Positions 7,159 through 14,930 of a stretch of DNA of 26,066 bases are shown here, one piece after another (position 1 is the first letter of the stretch; the number at the start of each line of letters is the position of its first letter). Source of the DNA: a virus; IMG/VR virus record IMGVR_UViG_3300021964_010405, positions 1-26,066 of that record. One strand, written 5' to 3'. Under the pieces are notes generated by a model. That model worked only from the letters and a program-made list of their open reading frames with translations. It was not told the origin of the DNA and did not search any database. The translations under genes and the position numbers were made by a program.

Positions 7159-7390
7159 TAATGTAACTAAAGCGTGGTCTATACTTAAAAAGAAGTTACA
7201 CGAAGATGGAACTTTTAAAAAAGTAAGAGATCAAGCTTATTACATTAGTAAGGGAGAAAAACGTCGTTTAGCCAAAAAAGCTGGAGTGGCTCGTTGGAAA
7301 AAGAAAAAAATACAATTAGACGAACAGTTTGAACGAAACGAGCGTTATCAATTTAAAAACCGTAAAAAGCATATCAGTAAAAAATCTTAA
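7136..7390 (+). CDS. rpsU: Ribosomal protein bS21 homologue
   Basis: The 84-residue basic protein begins MKIYVRNNNVTKAWSILKKK and continues with a kinked helical region ending RRLAKKAGVARWKKKK. This is the bS21 pattern: a short V-x-N/E-x-x strand, a helix of the A-x-x-x-LK-KK type, then a long Lys/Arg-rich helix. bS21 is a small-subunit protein near the 16S rRNA 3' end that helps translation initiation. Phage-encoded bS21 is known, notably in phages of marine alphaproteobacteria, and is thought to exchange into host ribosomes. The C-terminal tail beyond residue 60 is longer than typical. The gene overlaps the epimerase by 23 bases and lies about 0.3 kb before the tmRNA, giving a cluster of translation functions. 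Confidence 0.75.
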   Translation: MKIYVRNNNVTKAWSILKKKLHEDGTFKKVRDQAYYISKGEKRRLAKKAGVARWKKKKIQLDEQFERNERYQFKNRKKHISKKS

Positions 7391-7397
7391 TGTAATC

Positions 7398-7426
7398 TTG
7401 CTTGTTGCTATTTTTTCTGCTACTAT
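7398..7426 (+). promoter_or_regulatory. Phage-type promoter TTGCTT-N17-TACTAT
   Basis: TTGCTT (7398-7403), a 17-base spacer and TACTAT (7421-7426). Predicted start is near 7433, about 20 bases before the ATG at 7454. It could drive the small gene, the tmRNA and the downstream sugar genes. Same layout as the promoters at 3061, 20877, 22710 and 23882. Confidence 0.65.
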
Positions 7427-7453
7427 TTATTTAACGGAAAAATGGAGATTACA

Positions 7454-7705
7454 ATGAAAGCTTATAAGGGAATTTTTAAAAAGAAAAACGGTGAGTCAAG
7501 AACAATGGTTTTTTCTAGAATTAGTGATTTACCTTCTTCTTTTGTTGCTTCTAAAATTTCAGGGGCGGGATCTGAACAACGATATCCTGAGGGTATGGAG
7601 CTTGTTTGGGATTTAGAAGCAGATAACTTTAGAATATTTAATTGGAAAGCTGTAGAAAGTATGCCTTCACAATTTGATATTGATGAAGATTTATTTAATA
7701 TTTAG
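7454..7705 (+). CDS. Small conserved-looking phage protein, 83 residues
   Basis: The start is taken at ATG 7454 because GGAG (7444-7447) sits six bases upstream; an in-frame ATG at 7442 is four codons earlier but has no ribosome site. The protein (MKAYKGIFKKKNGESRTMVF, ending FDIDEDLFNI) appears mostly beta, with a central PEGMELVWDLEADNFRIFNW segment. I have an impression of similar small proteins in marine T4-like phages but cannot name the family. It is the only protein gene between the promoter at 7398 and the tmRNA, and its stop is followed directly by the tmRNA acceptor region. Confidence 0.6.
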   Translation: MKAYKGIFKKKNGESRTMVFSRISDLPSSFVASKISGAGSEQRYPEGMELVWDLEADNFRIFNWKAVESMPSQFDIDEDLFNI

Positions 7706-8054
7706 TGCTTCGTTTGAGGAGAAGTAGAATAAACATACTGGACCCGGGGGCGGTACCCGGCGACTCCACCATAAGCACACTGCCTGAAAAGGGAAAGGCA
7801 GAGTTGAAACACACTCGGTAAGTCGAAAGACTGAAGTTGGGATCAGGTCCAACCAGTGTGCTTATGATGGGGTCGAAATAGGATCGACAGGTGTAGTAAA
7901 AACTAAACCGAGAAGCAGGTGCGCAAGCGACCTTGACCGCAAGAAACACTATAATTGCCAACGATAACTTCGTAGCAAATGAGGATTATGCTCTAGCAGC
8001 TTAATTACTCGGGGTAAGGGTTCCACCTAGCAACAGAACGGGCCCACCAATTAT
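7706..8054 (+). ncRNA. ssrA: Circularly permuted, two-piece tmRNA
   Basis: The gene has the permuted order seen in alphaproteobacteria. The acceptor piece comes first: a T-arm (stem CCGGG 7744-7748 with CCCGG 7756-7760, seven-base loop), the 3' acceptor strand CGACTCC and CCA ending at 7771. After an intervening segment (7772-7868) comes the coding piece, beginning GGGGTCG (7869-7875). GGGGTCG pairs with CGACTCC over seven base pairs and places a G-U pair at position three, the alanine identity element. The tag frame from GCC 7957 to TAA 8002-8004 reads ANDNFVANEDYALAA. The coding piece ends with a conserved CCTAGCAACAGAA segment (8028-8040) and closing stem. tmRNA frees stalled ribosomes and marks the peptide for proteolysis. 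The outer ends (7706 and 8054) are approximate. The next gene's ribosome site lies directly after it, with no terminator between. Confidence 0.9.
7772..7864 (+). repeat. tmRNA intervening segment bounded by an 11-base inverted repeat
   Basis: TAAGCACACTG (7772-7782) directly follows the acceptor CCA, and its exact complement CAGTGTGCTTA (7854-7864) lies four bases before the coding-piece 5' end. This extends the seven-pair acceptor stem into one long helix in the precursor, closing off the segment that must be cut out. Inside are smaller hairpins: AGTC-GAAA-GACT (7821-7832) with a GNRA tetraloop, GTTGG/CCAAC (7836-7840 with 7849-7853), and TGCCT/AGGCA near 7781-7800. RNase P and other tRNA-processing nucleases would be expected to act here; that is inference. 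Confidence 0.8.
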
Positions 8055-8064
8055 AGAGGATTTA

Positions 8065-8703
8065 ATGCAAAATTTATATATTCTAGGAGACGGGGGTTTT
8101 TCATCTGAAGTATACGATTGTCAAATACTTCAAGAAAGCTCTGTCTCACACTATAATTTTATTGATTTTTTAAGCTATACGCAAGATAAAAATAAACTTT
8201 TATATTCTTCTACTGGTTTTGATTTTGATTATCCAAGAAATGCTGCCTTCATTTTTGGTTTGACGAGTAGGAAATGGCGTGATATAATCAAAGAACATTT
8301 ACAAGAAAGATATGTTTTTAATAATTATCATTTTCCAAACGCTATTTCTGCAAAAGCACACATATCAAAACTAAGCACAATAGGTATTGGTAATGTTATT
8401 CAGCCTTGGGTAATGATTGCTGGTAATGCAGAAATTGGAGATTTTAACGAGTTTAACTGGTCAGCTTCAATTTCTCACGATTGTAAAATGGGTAATGATA
8501 ATATCTTATCTCCTTATGCGGGAATTATGGGTTTTGGTAAACTCAAAGATAGAAACTGGTTTGGTCCCTACGCTCTTATGGGTTCTTATACAGAAATGGG
8601 AAGTGAAAACCATTTAAGTGCTCACGAGTTTATTCTAGAAGGTAATCTAGGAAACCGCAAATTAGTTAAACAAGGACAAATTTTAGAAAAACCAAAAAGA
8701 TGA
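8065..8703 (+). CDS. NeuD/PglD-like left-handed beta-helix acyltransferase
   Basis: The 212-residue protein starts with a short Rossmann-like domain (MQNLYILGDGGFSSEVYDC) typical of the NeuD/PglD family. It continues into hexapeptide-type turns from about residue 95 to 195. The SISHDCKMGN segment (H138) matches the catalytic histidine region of the sugar N- or O-acetyltransferases in that family, which use acetyl-CoA. The start ATG 8065 has a GAGGA ribosome site directly after the tmRNA. It probably acetylates an amino sugar made by the DegT-type aminotransferases nearby; this is inference from context. It overlaps the next gene through ATGA. Confidence 0.75.
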   Translation: MQNLYILGDGGFSSEVYDCQILQESSVSHYNFIDFLSYTQDKNKLLYSSTGFDFDYPRNAAFIFGLTSRKWRDIIKEHLQERYVFNNYHFPNAISAKAHISKLSTIGIGNVIQPWVMIAGNAEIGDFNEFNWSASISHDCKMGNDNILSPYAGIMGFGKLKDRNWFGPYALMGSYTEMGSENHLSAHEFILEGNLGNRKLVKQGQILEKPKR

Positions 8704-9482
8704 TAATTTTATTTAGATGTTGTGAGGCGGCTACTTCAGCAGGAAGTATGGGAAGTGAAACACAAATAGTTCCTCGTTGGGAAGGTAAATATAAGAACGA
8801 AATTTTTAATGCTTGTTGGCACTCAATGCAACAAGGTATTGAAGAAACAGATAAAATTTATTTTATTTCTGATAGAACTTCACCAGAATCTCTTGCTAAA
8901 TTATCAGAAACAACTATAGCACAAACAGAAATTAGAGAGATTGTGCCTATGGTTGAAAAACAAAAAACACATCCATACCCAAAATATCATCCTGTAGTAG
9001 TTAATGATGCTTCAGAGTTTGCTACACAGCTAATTGATATTGCAGAAAAGAATCCTGATGAAATTATATATGCTTGCGAAGATGATTATTTACATCTTCC
9101 ACATGCAATTCTTGCAATGAAATGGTTATTTAATGCAACAGATCATCAGGGGTTTTATGTACCATATGATTATCCTGATAGATATTCTTTAGATTCCAGT
9201 AGACAATGTGAAGTATTTATTGGTGCTTATGGGCATCTAAGAACTATTCAAAGCTCTACTTTAACAATGGCTGCCAAAGGTAAAACTTTCTTACAGTATA
9301 AGTATGAAATTTTACAAGGAGGTGTTTTCGCACAAGACTCATGGACTTGGAAAGCTTTTAACCAAGTTAAATGTCTAGCTCCTATTCCTGGACATACTAC
9401 ACATCTACAAGACAGATGTATAACACCCATTATTAACTGGAAACAGTATTTTGATTCCCTTCATCCAGAAAAAATCTTTTAA
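8700..9482 (+). CDS. Glycosyltransferase-like protein
   Basis: The 260-residue protein lacks a strongly typical N-terminus but contains IIYACEDDYLHLPHA (around residues 120-135), similar to the metal-binding acidic motif of GT-A glycosyltransferases. A later QDSWTWKAF segment is followed by PIPGHTTHLQ. The early region (ETDKIYFISDRTSPESL) alternates strand and helix as in a GT-A nucleotide-sugar domain. No membrane segment is seen. The start overlaps the acyltransferase stop (ATGA), and its end overlaps the following aminotransferase by 32 bases, so it belongs to the sugar operon. Donor and acceptor are unknown. Confidence 0.5.
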   Translation: MIILFRCCEAATSAGSMGSETQIVPRWEGKYKNEIFNACWHSMQQGIEETDKIYFISDRTSPESLAKLSETTIAQTEIREIVPMVEKQKTHPYPKYHPVVVNDASEFATQLIDIAEKNPDEIIYACEDDYLHLPHAILAMKWLFNATDHQGFYVPYDYPDRYSLDSSRQCEVFIGAYGHLRTIQSSTLTMAAKGKTFLQYKYEILQGGVFAQDSWTWKAFNQVKCLAPIPGHTTHLQDRCITPIINWKQYFDSLHPEKIF

Positions 9483-10455
9483 TTACGCAATCCTTTCTCA
9501 CTATATAGACTCTGCTGTAAAAACTAATCAGTGGAGTAACTATGGTTGGGCAGTACAAGAGCTAGAAAAAGAAGCACGTAACTTATTAAAGATATCAGAG
9601 GAAAAAGCAGTAATCGCTGTTAATTCTGGTACTTCTGCAATTGATTGTATTATACATGGAATGCGTCGATTTGAAGAGCGTAATTTAAGAATTACAACCC
9701 AAGATTTTACTTTTCCTTCTAATGGAATAGGAGCAGCAGAAGGACCTATAGTAGTAGATTTTGATAATGACTTAAATATAAATTATAGAGATGACTATTT
9801 AGTTCATTACGGTGATATTTTAATTGTCACTAATTGTTTTGGTCATTTACAACCAATAGAACAAATTGTAGATGCGTGTAATAAATTAAATAAGTTTGTT
9901 ATTTTTGATAACGCAGCAACCCCATATTCCTTTATTAATGGTCAAAATAGTTGTAATTATGGAGTTGCTTCTTATATATCTTTACACCATACAAAACCTT
10001 TAGGGTTTGGTGAAGGGGGTTTAGTTATTATTGATAAAAAATATGAAGAAATGTGTAGACGAGCTACAAATTTTGGTAAGTTAACAGCTAAAGATTCTCA
10101 CAGCGAATTTAGTGGTAATTTCAAAATGAGCGACCTTTCTGCAGCAGGTATTTTACAGTGGTGGAAAGAACTTAATTTTGATATTGACTCTTTAAAAGAT
10201 GCTTATTTAGAAAATTACTATAAACTTCAATACAAATTTAGAAGAGAAATTAAAGGACAATCGTTTCCTAATATAGCAGATGAGTTTTTTCCTTTTTGTT
10301 TTCCTTGGATTGCAGAAGATCCTACCTATAATCCTTTTAGTAATGTAGAGTTTAGAAAATACTATAAGCCTTTAAGAGGTCTTCCTATTAGCCAAGAAGT
10401 ATACAATCGTATACAATGTTACCCTGTTCACAAGGACATAAAAGATTATGAATAA
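9451..10455 (+). CDS. Second DegT/DnrJ/EryC1/StrS-type PLP aminotransferase
   Basis: The 334-residue protein carries VNSGTSAIDCIIHG (residues 58-70), VIFDNAATPYS with D153, and SLHHTKPLGFGEGG with the Schiff-base lysine at K182, all in the order of the sugar aminotransferase family. It is only distantly similar to the other aminotransferase at 4121. The start is TTG at 9451 inside the end of the preceding gene; it gives the common IPF opening of this family, and no upstream ATG is available. Directly downstream is an RmlB-like dehydratase. Dehydratase plus aminotransferase plus acetyltransferase is the usual set for making a 4,6-dideoxy amino sugar, though the order of reactions is inferred. 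Confidence 0.8.
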   Translation: MIPFIQKKSFNYAILSHYIDSAVKTNQWSNYGWAVQELEKEARNLLKISEEKAVIAVNSGTSAIDCIIHGMRRFEERNLRITTQDFTFPSNGIGAAEGPIVVDFDNDLNINYRDDYLVHYGDILIVTNCFGHLQPIEQIVDACNKLNKFVIFDNAATPYSFINGQNSCNYGVASYISLHHTKPLGFGEGGLVIIDKKYEEMCRRATNFGKLTAKDSHSEFSGNFKMSDLSAAGILQWWKELNFDIDSLKDAYLENYYKLQYKFRREIKGQSFPNIADEFFPFCFPWIAEDPTYNPFSNVEFRKYYKPLRGLPISQEVYNRIQCYPVHKDIKDYE

Positions 10456-11422
10456 AACAGCAATTGTAACTGGTTGCGCTGGATTTATTGGTAATAATTT
10501 ACTATTAAAACTATTATCAGATGGTTGGTATGTTTATGGTATTGATAAAATAGATACTGTGTCAAGTACTGATGAATATGTATCTTATTATAATAATTAT
10601 AAAAATCAATTTACTTTTATTGCAGAAGATGTGCTAAAACAAACTTGGCTTCCTACTGCTGATGTTATTTTTAATCTTGCAGCAGACAGTCATGTAGATA
10701 AAAGTATAATTGATTCTTCTTCTTTTGTTCGTAATAACATTGAAACAGTTAGACATTTGTTACAGTTAATTGAAAAAAGAGTAGCAATTAGTGTAGATCC
10801 TCCTTTATTTTTTCATTTTTCAACAGATGAAGTTTATGGAGATTTAGAAGTAGGTAGTTTTAACGAAAGCTCTCCTTTAAACCCAAGTAATCCTTACTCA
10901 GCAGCAAAAGCAGGAGCAGATTTATTACTAAGTTCTTGGGCTAGAACATATGGACTTAATTACATTATTGTTCGTCCATCTAATAATTTTGGAGATTTTC
11001 AATATCACGAAAAATTAATTCCACTTGCTGTAAAAAAACTTCAGGCAAATAAAAAAATTCATTTGCACAATAGAGGAAAACCAGTTAGAACGTGGACTCA
11101 CGTAAAAGATACTATTGATGCCGTTCTTTTACTGTACGAAAAAGGAGAAAGAAATCGTATTTATAATATTTCTTCTGGATTCGAGCAACCAAATTTAGAA
11201 ACAGCTAAGAAAGTTATTAATTGTTTTTATATGGGAAAACCAAATGTTAATGTTCCAGATTTTCAAACTCATTTAGATTTTTCTTATGAAAGACCTGGGC
11301 AAGATGTGAGATATGCAATAAATTGTATGCCTTTAAACGAACTTGGGTGGGAACCTAAAAAACATTTTGATACCTCTATTGCAAGTGTTGTAGATTTTTA
11401 TAGAAATAGGTTTATTTGGTAA
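10448..11422 (+). CDS. dTDP-glucose 4,6-dehydratase-like enzyme (RmlB family)
   Basis: The 324-residue protein has a Rossmann site VTGCAGFIGNNL (residues 7-18), AADSHVDKSI (79-88), STDEVYGDL (125-133, with T126, D127 and E128 matching the catalytic Thr-Asp-Glu), YSAAK (Y150, K154), RPSNNFGDFQYHEKLIPL and a C-terminal RPGQDVRYAI segment. This set is close to RmlB, which turns dTDP-glucose into the 4-keto-6-deoxy sugar in three steps on bound NAD. Related dehydratases act on CDP-, GDP- and UDP-sugars, so the nucleotide is not certain. It overlaps the aminotransferase upstream by eight bases and the next epimerase by one. Confidence 0.85.
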   Translation: MNKTAIVTGCAGFIGNNLLLKLLSDGWYVYGIDKIDTVSSTDEYVSYYNNYKNQFTFIAEDVLKQTWLPTADVIFNLAADSHVDKSIIDSSSFVRNNIETVRHLLQLIEKRVAISVDPPLFFHFSTDEVYGDLEVGSFNESSPLNPSNPYSAAKAGADLLLSSWARTYGLNYIIVRPSNNFGDFQYHEKLIPLAVKKLQANKKIHLHNRGKPVRTWTHVKDTIDAVLLLYEKGERNRIYNISSGFEQPNLETAKKVINCFYMGKPNVNVPDFQTHLDFSYERPGQDVRYAINCMPLNELGWEPKKHFDTSIASVVDFYRNRFIW

Positions 11423-12429
11423 TGACAAAAGTATTTATTACAGGAATAGGGGGTCTTTTAGGTAGCACTCTTGCAAGAAAATTAATTACTGCTGGAGGCT
11501 ATGATATTCATGGCTGTGATACTTTTATTGGTGGAATTCCTGACAATGTACCTTCTTCAGTAACTTTACACGAATTTGATATTTTAGAATTTGATAAACT
11601 TAAAGAAGCTACAAAGGAAAGTGATTGTATTTTTCACACAGCAGCTCTTCCATATGAGGGGCTTTCAGTATTTTCTCCTAAAATTACAGTAGAATCAATT
11701 GTGTCTGGAACTGTTTCTGTTGCCTCTGCTTGTTTAGCTAATAATATTAGATTATTAATTAATTGTTCTTCTATGGCACGATATGGAGCACAAACACCTC
11801 CTTTTACAGAAGATATGCCTCGTGCACCAGAAGATCCATACGGTTTAGCTAAAGCACAAGCAGAAGAACACTTAGAACTTTTGCATAAACTACACGGATT
11901 AAATTTTGTCACAGTAGTGCCACATAATGTTATTGGTCAAGGACAGAGATACTTTGACCCGTTTAGAAATGTAGTAGGCATTATGATTAATCGAGTACTA
12001 CAAGGAAAAGAAATTATAATTTACGGAGATGGAGAACAAAAACGTTCTTTTTCTAATGTAAGAGACTGTATTGACGCAGTTTATAAAATTATGATTTCTA
12101 AGAGAGATTTAGCAACGCAAGTATATAATATTGGTCCTGATGAAAATGAAATTAGTATCAAACAATTAGCTTATAAAATTGGTAATTTTTGCAATGTGTA
12201 TCCAAAATTATTACATTTTCCTGATAGACCAGCAGAAGTAAAAAACGCTTTTTGTTCTAGTGATAAAATAAGAAAAGATTTTAATTACAATGCTGCTATA
12301 TCTGTAGAAGACACTATTAAAGAAATGGTTAATTGGATTCGACCAAGAGTCCAACCTTTTGAGTATCATCTAGATCTTGAATTTACTAGAGAATACACAC
12401 CTAAAACCTGGACAGAAAAGATTATTTAA
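11422..12429 (+). CDS. NAD-dependent UDP-sugar epimerase-like enzyme
   Basis: The start is ATG 11422 (TAATG overlap with the previous stop); an upstream TTG at 11416 is less likely. The 335-residue protein has ITGIGGLLGSTL (6-17), a serine motif INCSSMARYG (113-122) and a YGLAK pair (Y140, K144), the extended-SDR active site. Later, HNVIGQGQRYFDPF and GDGEQKRSFSNVRDC match the substrate-binding loops of UDP-glucose/UDP-GlcNAc 4-epimerases. Downstream is a GT2 glycosyltransferase with a one-base overlap. It is the third SDR sugar enzyme in the window, so the cassette may make more than one nucleotide sugar. Confidence 0.8.
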   Translation: MTKVFITGIGGLLGSTLARKLITAGGYDIHGCDTFIGGIPDNVPSSVTLHEFDILEFDKLKEATKESDCIFHTAALPYEGLSVFSPKITVESIVSGTVSVASACLANNIRLLINCSSMARYGAQTPPFTEDMPRAPEDPYGLAKAQAEEHLELLHKLHGLNFVTVVPHNVIGQGQRYFDPFRNVVGIMINRVLQGKEIIIYGDGEQKRSFSNVRDCIDAVYKIMISKRDLATQVYNIGPDENEISIKQLAYKIGNFCNVYPKLLHFPDRPAEVKNAFCSSDKIRKDFNYNAAISVEDTIKEMVNWIRPRVQPFEYHLDLEFTREYTPKTWTEKII

Positions 12430-13187
12430 TGTCAGTAAAAATTATATGCCCTTATGTAAACGATATTGAAATTATAAACCACAAAAATCGTTTTTGGAAC
12501 TTATCTGTTTATTATGAAAAAGATACTGCAATGATTGGTTCAGATATGATGTATCAAAAACTGTGGAATCAATTTCCAGAAGATGATATTTTTATCTTAC
12601 ATGCAGACATGTTTCCAGAAGAAACAGATGAATATAATAAATGGTTTGATAAACTACTTGAATATGTAGAAAAGTATCCTGAAGCAGGTATGTTTGGTTG
12701 TTTACTATTATATCCAGCAAAAGACAAAAATGGAAATTTTTTCGTACAATGTGCAGGTGGACGATTTACTAATGACATCCCAGATCATTTTGGAAGCGGA
12801 CTATATCTAGAAACAGGCGGAACTTTTAAAGAAACGTTAGAAACAGACATTGGTCAATATAACAAAGTTCGTAGTGTTGCTTGGACAACTTTCGGAGGAT
12901 TATATATTAGAAGAGAAGTTCTTAATAAGATTGGCAATTTTGATCCTAGATATGAATGGACCTATAATAGAGACGTAGATTATTGTTTAAGAACAAGAGA
13001 AGCAGGATTTAAAATTTATCAAATTCCCGTTCGATTATTTCATCACGAAAGTCGGGATAATAAAATAATTAAAAACAATAATAATAATTTACTAAAAGCA
13101 GAAATGCGTAATCTAGAAACACTTAAAAATTTATGGAGTAATAGTAAGTTTTACAAAACACTTGACGAGGTAGTTTCTAATGAGTAA
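12429..13187 (+). CDS. GT2-type glycosyltransferase
   Basis: The 252-residue protein shows IFILHADMFPEE (a DxD-like metal and donor site), then FGGLYIRREVLNKIGNFD and NRDVDYCLRTREAGFKIYQI followed by VRLFHHES. This is the standard C-terminal pattern of family-2 glycosyltransferases (acceptor-side aspartates, Cys-x-Arg, closing histidine). The N-terminus has a strand IICPYVND as in GT-A folds. No membrane anchor is present. It overlaps the epimerase by one base and the small membrane protein by eight. The sugar transferred is unknown. Confidence 0.8.
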   Translation: MSVKIICPYVNDIEIINHKNRFWNLSVYYEKDTAMIGSDMMYQKLWNQFPEDDIFILHADMFPEETDEYNKWFDKLLEYVEKYPEAGMFGCLLLYPAKDKNGNFFVQCAGGRFTNDIPDHFGSGLYLETGGTFKETLETDIGQYNKVRSVAWTTFGGLYIRREVLNKIGNFDPRYEWTYNRDVDYCLRTREAGFKIYQIPVRLFHHESRDNKIIKNNNNNLLKAEMRNLETLKNLWSNSKFYKTLDEVVSNE

Positions 13188-13407
13188 AATGTACATAACA
13201 AAAGAACAATTAAAGGAAATGTTTATGGATAGAAAAAGAAATTTTACAGGACCTTTTACTTATTTATATATTTTTTTAATATTATTAATATGTTTTATTC
13301 CTGTATTTGCTATTATATTATTAATTAGCTTTCTTGCTATTTGTTATATACCTTTTTATGTTTTAGATGAATATGTTATTAGGAGACTATTAAATGCAAA
13401 AAATTAG
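13180..13407 (+). CDS. Small integral membrane protein
   Basis: The 75-residue protein has a charged N-terminus (about 20 residues, several Lys and Arg) followed by a long hydrophobic stretch from about residue 27 to 62, long enough for one extended or two tightly packed membrane helices, and a short basic tail RRLLNAKN. No family is recognised. It lies between a glycosyltransferase and a methyltransferase, overlapping both, so it may tether the pathway to the inner membrane; that is only a suggestion. A GAGG ribosome site precedes the start. Confidence 0.6.
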   Translation: MSKMYITKEQLKEMFMDRKRNFTGPFTYLYIFLILLICFIPVFAIILLISFLAICYIPFYVLDEYVIRRLLNAKN

Positions 13408-14104
13408 TGAAGCTTTTGTAAAAGCTAGTTTAGAGTTAGCAGACGGAGAAAAAGGAAAACTTACAGATGTAGAAAGACAACTTTATGGTCAAGCATCTAT
13501 TAAGTTAAAAACTTTTTTAAATAATGTTTGTTCTAAAGACAATACAAGATATTTAGAGCTTGGAGTATATAGAGGATCAACTCTTATGAGCGCTGCTTAT
13601 GGTAATAAAACTTTAACGGCTCTTGGTGTAGAAAACTTTAAGTACGACAAAACAGAACCTAAAAAATGGGCAGACGAGGGTTGGCCCAATATGAAGTCTA
13701 ATTTATACGATACACTAACTAAATACTCTTTTGACGATAGTGTTGATATGTCTAAGATAAAAATTATTGAAAGTGATTTTCAGGAAATATCTTGGGGCTC
13801 ACAAGCAAAATTTGATGTAATTTACTTTGATATTGAACCTGTAACAGAAGAAATTTATGATGAATTTTTTAAAAAAGTATTTCAAGCTTTTTCTAGACAG
13901 TGTATTGTTATTTTTTCTCAATACTCAAAAGATGATAAAGCTACTATGTTAGAATCAAAAATTGAACAATATAGTGATAGATTGGTAACAGAATTTAAGT
14001 TCCAAAGAGTATCTAGCGGAACAGCAGATGCATTTGGTTATCATAGCGGAATCGCTGTGTATGGTTTTAGAAAGAAAGCATTTGCAAAAAATGACGAATC
14101 GTAG
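13394..14104 (+). CDS. Class I SAM-dependent methyltransferase-like protein
   Basis: The 236-residue protein has the motif I glycine loop RYLELGVYRGSTLMSA (residues 52-66, ELGVYRG) and a later strand FDVIYFDIEPV that fits motif IV. This is the pattern of the methyltransferase group found in sugar and surface polysaccharide clusters. It probably uses S-adenosylmethionine to methylate a sugar or another small group; the acceptor is not visible. ATG 13394 is well supported by AGGAGA seven bases upstream. It overlaps the membrane protein gene upstream and the next glycosyltransferase by 14 bases. Confidence 0.65.
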   Translation: MQKISEAFVKASLELADGEKGKLTDVERQLYGQASIKLKTFLNNVCSKDNTRYLELGVYRGSTLMSAAYGNKTLTALGVENFKYDKTEPKKWADEGWPNMKSNLYDTLTKYSFDDSVDMSKIKIIESDFQEISWGSQAKFDVIYFDIEPVTEEIYDEFFKKVFQAFSRQCIVIFSQYSKDDKATMLESKIEQYSDRLVTEFKFQRVSSGTADAFGYHSGIAVYGFRKKAFAKNDES

Positions 14105-14930
14105 TAAAAATAGTATTATAAGTTTAATTTCTTATGATGCAGATTATTTACCTAAAAGTATTGAAAAATACTATGAATATGTTGATGAAATTATTTTAGG
14201 GCTAGACAAAGATAGAATTTCTTGGAGTAATAACTCTTTTTCTTTTAATGAAAATAAACTTTGGAAAGAACTTGACGCATTAGATGGAGATTCTAAAATT
14301 TCTATTATCGAAGAAGACTTTCATAAAAGCGAAGTAGCTATTGAAAATGATAATTATGAAAGAAATTTTTTAAAAGAACAATGCTCTAATAATATAATTA
14401 TTAGTATTGATGCTGACGAACAATTACTACAAGCTAAAGACTTTTTTTACAATTTTCTTCCTTTAACCTATTCTTACATAGAAAAATATGATATTTGTAT
14501 GAATTGGGCTACTCCTTACAAACAAATTGAAGATATGACTCTTGTTATTGCTGAAGATGATGATTCTCCTTTGCTTGCAGAAAATCAAAGTTTTATTACA
14601 AATAAAAACGCAACTTTTACTTATGCTCGCTGGACTAATAAAAGTGCGGGCGGACTAAATAGACTTTTAAGTCCTGCTATTATGCTTCATTATTCTTTAT
14701 GTAGAGAAAAGGAAGCATTACATACTAAAATTAATAACATCGGGCATTCTGATATTGTAAATGAAGATCCATTTTACGAAATTTGGTCACAGGTAACTAT
14801 GGATAATTATCACGAACTAAGAAATTTTAAAACATCAGGGCTTGGAGGAGTTCAGTGGCCTAAACTACGCGCAGTACCAACCGCAGAACTTGAAGCTTAT
14901 TACTCTAGCTATTTTGATAAGGTATACTAA
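14091..14930 (+). CDS. Glycosyltransferase-like protein (GT-A type)
   Basis: The start is placed at ATG 14091, giving MTNRSKNSIISLISYDADYL. The frame is open further upstream but would overlap the methyltransferase far more, and the family normally begins with this strand. In 279 residues it has SIISLISYDADYLPKSI, IILGLDKDR, and NIIISIDADEQLLQ, where DAD matches the DxD motif of family-2 glycosyltransferases. A later HYSLCREKEALHTK region may form the acceptor side. It overlaps the next gene by one base (TAATG). No membrane segment is seen. Confidence 0.6.
   Translation: MTNRSKNSIISLISYDADYLPKSIEKYYEYVDEIILGLDKDRISWSNNSFSFNENKLWKELDALDGDSKISIIEEDFHKSEVAIENDNYERNFLKEQCSNNIIISIDADEQLLQAKDFFYNFLPLTYSYIEKYDICMNWATPYKQIEDMTLVIAEDDDSPLLAENQSFITNKNATFTYARWTNKSAGGLNRLLSPAIMLHYSLCREKEALHTKINNIGHSDIVNEDPFYEIWSQVTMDNYHELRNFKTSGLGGVQWPKLRAVPTAELEAYYSSYFDKVY

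Noticed and set aside
7630-7700. A possible separate promoter for the tmRNA (TTGATA-like and TAATAT-like boxes)
   Set aside because: The boxes are weak, in coding sequence, and AT-rich DNA gives such matches by chance; the promoter at 7398 explains transcription.
7744-7771. A T-arm and CCA end that could suggest a tRNA gene
   Set aside because: There is no anticodon arm upstream; the acceptor strand pairs with 7869-7875 instead, which identifies the acceptor piece of a permuted tmRNA.
7695-7961. Minus-strand open frame of 88 codons across the tmRNA
   Set aside because: It lies on the opposite strand of a well-supported structured RNA, has no ribosome site, and its open state follows from the RNA sequence.
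11634-11912. Minus-strand open frame of 92 codons in the epimerase gene
   Set aside because: It is antisense to the active-site region of a clear SDR enzyme and shows no features of its own.
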